Source: Clostridiales bacterium (GTDB lineage: Bacteria; Bacillota; Clostridia; Oscillospirales; QAMX01). Taken from it: DNA of 9,836 nucleotides. The position numbers were made by a program, and so were the translations under genes. The notes beneath the pieces are model-generated. The model did no database searches. It saw only the letters and a list, made by a program, of their open reading frames with translations, and was not told the origin of the DNA. This document shows positions 6,646 to 9,836 of the stretch, piece after piece (the stretch's first letter is position 1; the number at the start of each line of letters is the position of its first letter). Location of the stretch: positions 1-9,836 of the forward strand of contig DUUG01000268.1 in NCBI GenBank assembly GCA_012841675.1. The letters are read 5' to 3'.

Positions 6646-7812
6646 ATGGCCCCGAAAAATAAAGGGAAGGTACTTGCTTTTCTGAAAGAGTATTTTAAGC
6701 GGATGGATCCGACGCTTCTTATATTGGCGCTTATGACTTCGGGCTATGGCCTTGTGCTTATTAGCAGCGCGGGGAAGGCAAATCCGCGGTTTATGATTGT
6801 ACAAGGCGTAGCCATTGCACTGGGCGTTGTTGCATATTTTGTCATCACGCTGTTTGATATTGCCCATCTGGCGGTGCTTTGGAAATGGGCATTGGTTTTT
6901 AACTTAGCGCTTTTGTCCACTACGCTGTTTTTTGGCGTGGGCATGGAACAGACGGGCAACAACAGCTGGATTCGCTTTCAGCTAGGCGGCGTTGAAACGG
7001 GATTACAGCCGGCGGAAATCGGCAAGGTAATTTACATCCTAACACTGGCACAGCATTTTAAAATTCTGGGTCGGCGGGTCAACACTTTGGGCGGGCTTGT
7101 GCCCCTTTTGCTCCACGGGCTGCTTCCGGTTGCCTTTGTCTATCTGTTTTCCAAGGACGACGGTATGGCCGTGTCCTATCTCTTTATTTTTATACTCATG
7201 GCCTTTGCCGGCGGCATCTATCTTAGATTTTGCGTTGCCGGGCTTGCGGGAGTGGTGGCGGCTGTTCCTCTTTTCTGGAATTTCATCATGGGGCAATATC
7301 AAAGAGACCGTTTTATCGTTCTGTTTGATACAACGTATAAGTTGGATTCTATCGGCTATCACCAAATGCAGAGCCGAACGGCCATTGCCAACGGAGGCTG
7401 GTTTGGGGCGGGTCTTTACAACGGCCCGCTGACCCAATATGGCCATCTTCCTACCAAACAGACAGACTTTATCTTCTCGGTTGCCTGCGAGGAGCTTGGA
7501 TTTATCGGGGGATTTATTATCATACTGCTTCTGACTGCCATTATTTTAAAGTGTGTGGCCGATGGTCTTACCATGCGGGATGACCGGTTTAGCATGCTCA
7601 TGTGTGTCGGAGTAGCGGCGATGCTTACCTTTCAAACCTTTATCAACGTTGGAATGAATTTAGGTGTTGCCCCTGTAGTTGGATTGACACTTCCTTTTAT
7701 CAGCTATGGAGGAACATCCGTTGTAACTATGTTTGCCGCATTGGGAATTGTTTCGTCCTTGAAACGGCATTATATTAAACGAGTTTCAACCCGGAATATC
7801 TATGAAAACTGA
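6646..7812 (+). CDS. rodA: RodA/FtsW/SpoVE (SEDS) family peptidoglycan glycosyltransferase, RodA-like
   Basis: This polytopic membrane enzyme polymerises lipid II into glycan strands, normally with a class B penicillin-binding protein, during elongation or division. Conserved SEDS blocks are visible: NNSWIRF (105-111), QPAEIGK (121-127), KDDGMA (170-175) with D172 aligned to the catalytic aspartate of RodA, QTDFIFSVACEELGFIGG (272-289), and NVGMNLGVAPVVGLTLPFIS (334-353) leading into YGG. About ten hydrophobic segments fit the fold, and 388 residues is a normal length. AAGGAGG lies 6 bases before ATG 6646. RodA fits better than FtsW by the short N-terminus and motif wording, but a SpoVE-like or extra paralogue is possible. 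Two departures are KDDGMA where QPDLGT is usual, and Q in place of H in HTDFIF. No penicillin-binding protein or mreBCD gene is adjacent. Confidence 0.92.
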   Translation: MAPKNKGKVLAFLKEYFKRMDPTLLILALMTSGYGLVLISSAGKANPRFMIVQGVAIALGVVAYFVITLFDIAHLAVLWKWALVFNLALLSTTLFFGVGMEQTGNNSWIRFQLGGVETGLQPAEIGKVIYILTLAQHFKILGRRVNTLGGLVPLLLHGLLPVAFVYLFSKDDGMAVSYLFIFILMAFAGGIYLRFCVAGLAGVVAAVPLFWNFIMGQYQRDRFIVLFDTTYKLDSIGYHQMQSRTAIANGGWFGAGLYNGPLTQYGHLPTKQTDFIFSVACEELGFIGGFIIILLLTAIILKCVADGLTMRDDRFSMLMCVGVAAMLTFQTFINVGMNLGVAPVVGLTLPFISYGGTSVVTMFAALGIVSSLKRHYIKRVSTRNIYEN

Positions 7813-7829
7813 ACGCTAGGGGGAATTAT

Positions 7830-8939
7830 GTGGTCGTCCATCGCCGCAGTAACCACGATGCATGGTGTTTGCGAATTGTAAAGGCATGTTATTATGCCTT
7901 TATCGGGAAGTTTCTGATTATGATCCTGATCTGGTGGCTTTGGGGGAGAATTCTTGACGATCAACGATCGGATCGGCTTTATTTCTGGTGGAATTACATA
8001 CTAAGCCCCGCAATAGCTGAGTTTGGGGTGACGGCTTTTGTGTATCAATGGATGCGTAAGCGTTGGGGAACCCTGCAGGTTCGGCGGTATGTTTTGCTGT
8101 TTATGCTGGTGTTTTTCTGCGTTTTTCTCACCTTGGTGTATCGGGTTGTTGAGGTGCTTTTGTGTACTTTTATATTGCCGATTGTTGTGTCTACCATTTT
8201 TTCTGATTGGAAGATCCTTCGAAACATTTCTGCGGCGTCGTTTGTCTTGGTGCCGAGCTGTGTTGTTCTTGTGCATCATGCAGCAGGGCACGAGGAGATG
8301 ATCTGGATTGAAATGTGGACGGCTCTGGCACTTCTTCTGGGTGCTTACTTGCTGGCCCGGATATTGATACAATTTAACCGGGATAATCTCGAATCTCTGC
8401 GCGCTTCCTATGAAAGCCAGGCGGATATGGAGGAGATGCTTCGGCGCGATTTGTTTACGGGGCTGTTCAACCGTTCGGTTTTTGCCCGGATACTGCCTCA
8501 AATGATTGAAAAATGCCGGAAAGAAAAGATTCCGCTTACGCTGGCTTTGCTGGATTTAGACGATTTTAAGCAGTTAAACGACAGCTTTGGACATGCCTAC
8601 GGCGATGAGGTTTTATTGCTTTTGTCTGAAATTCTCTTAAGACAGGAAAAATACGGCGTTCTGGCCTTCCGCTACGGAGGGGAGGAATTTGCTTTGCTGT
8701 TTGAAGATTTGTCCAAGGAAAAAGTTATGCAAATCTGTGAAAGCATGCAGCAGCAATTGATGGAGGAATGCCAAAAACGGTACAATTGTCAAATTACCTT
8801 TAGCTGTGGACTGGCAAGTCTGACCCCTGATATAAAGGATGGGAACGAATTGTTCTGTTTGGCCGACCGGGCTATGTATGAGGCAAAAATCGGGGGTAAG
8901 AATAAGATTATGTTCTCGGAAGAAATAATCTGCCAATAA
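7830..8939 (+). CDS. Membrane-bound GGDEF-domain diguanylate cyclase
   Basis: This is a predicted synthase of cyclic di-GMP from two GTP, anchored in the membrane. Residues 1-182 hold about six hydrophobic segments (roughly 20-38, 52-73, 86-105, 109-124, 135-150, 160-181) that I cannot match to a named sensor domain. A short helical linker (183-205) leads to the GGDEF domain: RDLFTGLFNR (206-215), LALLDLDDFKQLND (238-251) with metal-binding aspartates, and RYGGEEF (281-287), an active-type signature. The position of the inhibitory RxxD I-site reads KYGV (274-277), so product inhibition through it is unlikely. I accept GTG 7830, six bases after a GGGGG run. An ATG two bases earlier is out of frame and stops after 17 codons. 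The gene starts 17 bp after the SEDS stop, so the two are probably co-transcribed. Confidence 0.9.
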   Translation: MVVHRRSNHDAWCLRIVKACYYAFIGKFLIMILIWWLWGRILDDQRSDRLYFWWNYILSPAIAEFGVTAFVYQWMRKRWGTLQVRRYVLLFMLVFFCVFLTLVYRVVEVLLCTFILPIVVSTIFSDWKILRNISAASFVLVPSCVVLVHHAAGHEEMIWIEMWTALALLLGAYLLARILIQFNRDNLESLRASYESQADMEEMLRRDLFTGLFNRSVFARILPQMIEKCRKEKIPLTLALLDLDDFKQLNDSFGHAYGDEVLLLLSEILLRQEKYGVLAFRYGGEEFALLFEDLSKEKVMQICESMQQQLMEECQKRYNCQITFSCGLASLTPDIKDGNELFCLADRAMYEAKIGGKNKIMFSEEIICQ

Positions 8940-8971
8940 AGGTTTTTTGGCTGGGAGCAACAAAGGCTCCG

Positions 8972-8996
8972 CGTATCATACTATATATGTGATACG
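8972..8996. repeat. Inverted repeat upstream of galE, candidate operator or leader hairpin
   Basis: CGTATCA (8972-8978) and TGATACG (8990-8996) form perfect 7-bp arms around an 11-base AT-rich centre. It lies in the 81-bp gap between the cyclase gene and galE and ends 24 bases before the galE ATG. There is no T-tail, so it is not an intrinsic terminator. I found no convincing -35/-10 pair, so galE may rely on read-through. Confidence 0.45.
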
Positions 8997-9020
8997 AAGG
9001 ATATCAAAGGAGTTGCACAT

Positions 9021-9836
9021 ATGATACTGGTAACAGGCGGTGCCGGTTATATCGGCAGCCATTGCGTTGGAGAGTTGTTTAATCAGGGCTTTGATGTGGC
9101 CGTGGTGGATAATTTGCAAACAGGGCATGAAAAGGCTGTGGATCCCCGGGCGAAGTTTTTCAAAGGGGATATTCGCGACAGCGTTTTTTTAAAGAATGTT
9201 TTCCAGTCCTGTCCCATTGAGGCGGTTATTCACTTTGCGGCCAACTCTCTGGTGGGTGTCAGCATGACCGATCCCCTTGGTTATTTTGACAACAACGTCT
9301 ATGGAACGCAGGTTCTGCTGGCGGCTATGAACGATGCAGGCGTTGACAAGATTGTTTTTTCGTCCACCGCCGCCGTTTACGGCGAAGCCAATGTAGAGCT
9401 GATCACCGAGGATTGTCCAACCGTACCGACCAATCCCTACGGCGAAACGAAGCTGGTCATGGAAAAAATGCTCAAATGGTGCGATAAGGCTTACGGCATA
9501 CACTACACCGCTCTGCGCTATTTTAATGTAGCGGGGGCGGCGCCTTCTGGAGAGATTGGCGAAGACCATAAGCCGGAAACCCATCTGATTCCCATCATAT
9601 TGCAAATTCCTCTGGGCAAGCGGGAGGCCATTTCCGTGTTTGGCGACGACTATCCCACACCCGACGGGACTTGTATTCGCGACTATATCCACGTTTGCGA
9701 TCTGGCCGTGGCCCATGTGCTTGCTGTAAGACGGCTTTTGGCCGGTGGGGAAAGCGAAGTGTTTAACTTAGGAAATGGGCAGGGCTTTTCTGTCCTGGAA
9801 ATGATTGAAGCTGCCCGCCGTGTAACTGGTCACAGC
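9021..9836 (+). CDS. galE: UDP-glucose 4-epimerase (3' end beyond window)
   Basis: This cytoplasmic NAD-dependent enzyme interconverts UDP-glucose and UDP-galactose, for galactose use by the Leloir pathway and for galactose-containing envelope polymers. The 272 residues present start MILVTGGAGYIGSH, the Rossmann NAD-binding motif (GGAGYIG, 6-12). They include SSTAAVYG (114-121), the catalytic Tyr140 and Lys144 in NPYGETK, RYFNVAGA (166-173), and TPDGTCIRDYIHV (213-225), the GalE signature. Family members have about 330-340 residues, so about 60 are missing past the window. The ATG is preceded by AAAGGAG with an 8-base spacer. The motif set favours GalE over other short-chain sugar-nucleotide epimerases. 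It shares direction with the metallophosphoesterase-SEDS-cyclase genes. Its ribosome-site context, GGAGTTGC before the start, resembles that of pgcA, which may be chance. Confidence 0.95.
   Translation, partial: MILVTGGAGYIGSHCVGELFNQGFDVAVVDNLQTGHEKAVDPRAKFFKGDIRDSVFLKNVFQSCPIEAVIHFAANSLVGVSMTDPLGYFDNNVYGTQVLLAAMNDAGVDKIVFSSTAAVYGEANVELITEDCPTVPTNPYGETKLVMEKMLKWCDKAYGIHYTALRYFNVAGAAPSGEIGEDHKPETHLIPIILQIPLGKREAISVFGDDYPTPDGTCIRDYIHVCDLAVAHVLAVRRLLAGGESEVFNLGNGQGFSVLEMIEAARRVTGHS

Noticed and set aside
8954..8970. GGAGC...GCTCC hairpin after the cyclase as a terminator
   Set aside because: It has a 5-bp stem and no T-run following it; the preceding T-run is on the wrong side for plus-strand termination.

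Overview
The window looks like chromosomal DNA of a low- to mid-GC Gram-positive bacterium of the Bacillota, most likely a clostridial anaerobe. This rests on strong AGGAGG-type ribosome binding sites before nearly every gene, sigma-A-type promoters, TTG and GTG starts, a lipobox-bearing solute-binding protein, and protein types common in gut and anaerobic Firmicutes. The taxonomic call is inference. I see no tRNA, rRNA, CRISPR array, transposase or phage gene.

Left part (1-2765, minus strand): a branched-chain amino acid type ABC uptake cluster, with a binding lipoprotein (livJ) followed by a permease (livH, cut by the window start). The two are separated by a strong intercistronic stem-loop that probably sets their relative expression. 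Upstream on the same strand is an FMN-dependent NADH-azoreductase (azoR) with its own likely promoter.

Middle (2766-4880, plus strand): a non-coding stretch of about 470 bp carries outward-facing promoters. It is followed by a complete alpha-phosphoglucomutase/phosphomannomutase (pgcA type), which ends at a strong hairpin terminator. That terminator is shared with a convergent minus-strand gene at 4920-5360. This gene keeps its promoter, ribosome binding site and terminator, but reads as one protein only if three single extra bases are removed. It is either a young pseudogene or a site of sequence error, and it is the oddest object in the window.

Right part (5590-9836, plus strand): a likely operon driven by an extended -10 promoter. 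It encodes a calcineurin-like metallophosphoesterase, a RodA/FtsW-family (SEDS) peptidoglycan glycosyltransferase, and a membrane-bound GGDEF diguanylate cyclase without the inhibitory I-site. After an 81-bp gap with a near-perfect inverted repeat comes UDP-glucose 4-epimerase (galE, cut by the window end). The phosphoglucomutase (glucose-6-P to glucose-1-P) and GalE (UDP-glucose to UDP-galactose) belong to the same sugar-nucleotide supply route. Together with the SEDS protein they give this side of the window a cell-envelope theme. A c-di-GMP synthase in the same transcription unit hints at, but does not prove, coupling of envelope synthesis to second-messenger signalling. I found no clearly new multi-gene system; most of the region is ordinary housekeeping and transport.
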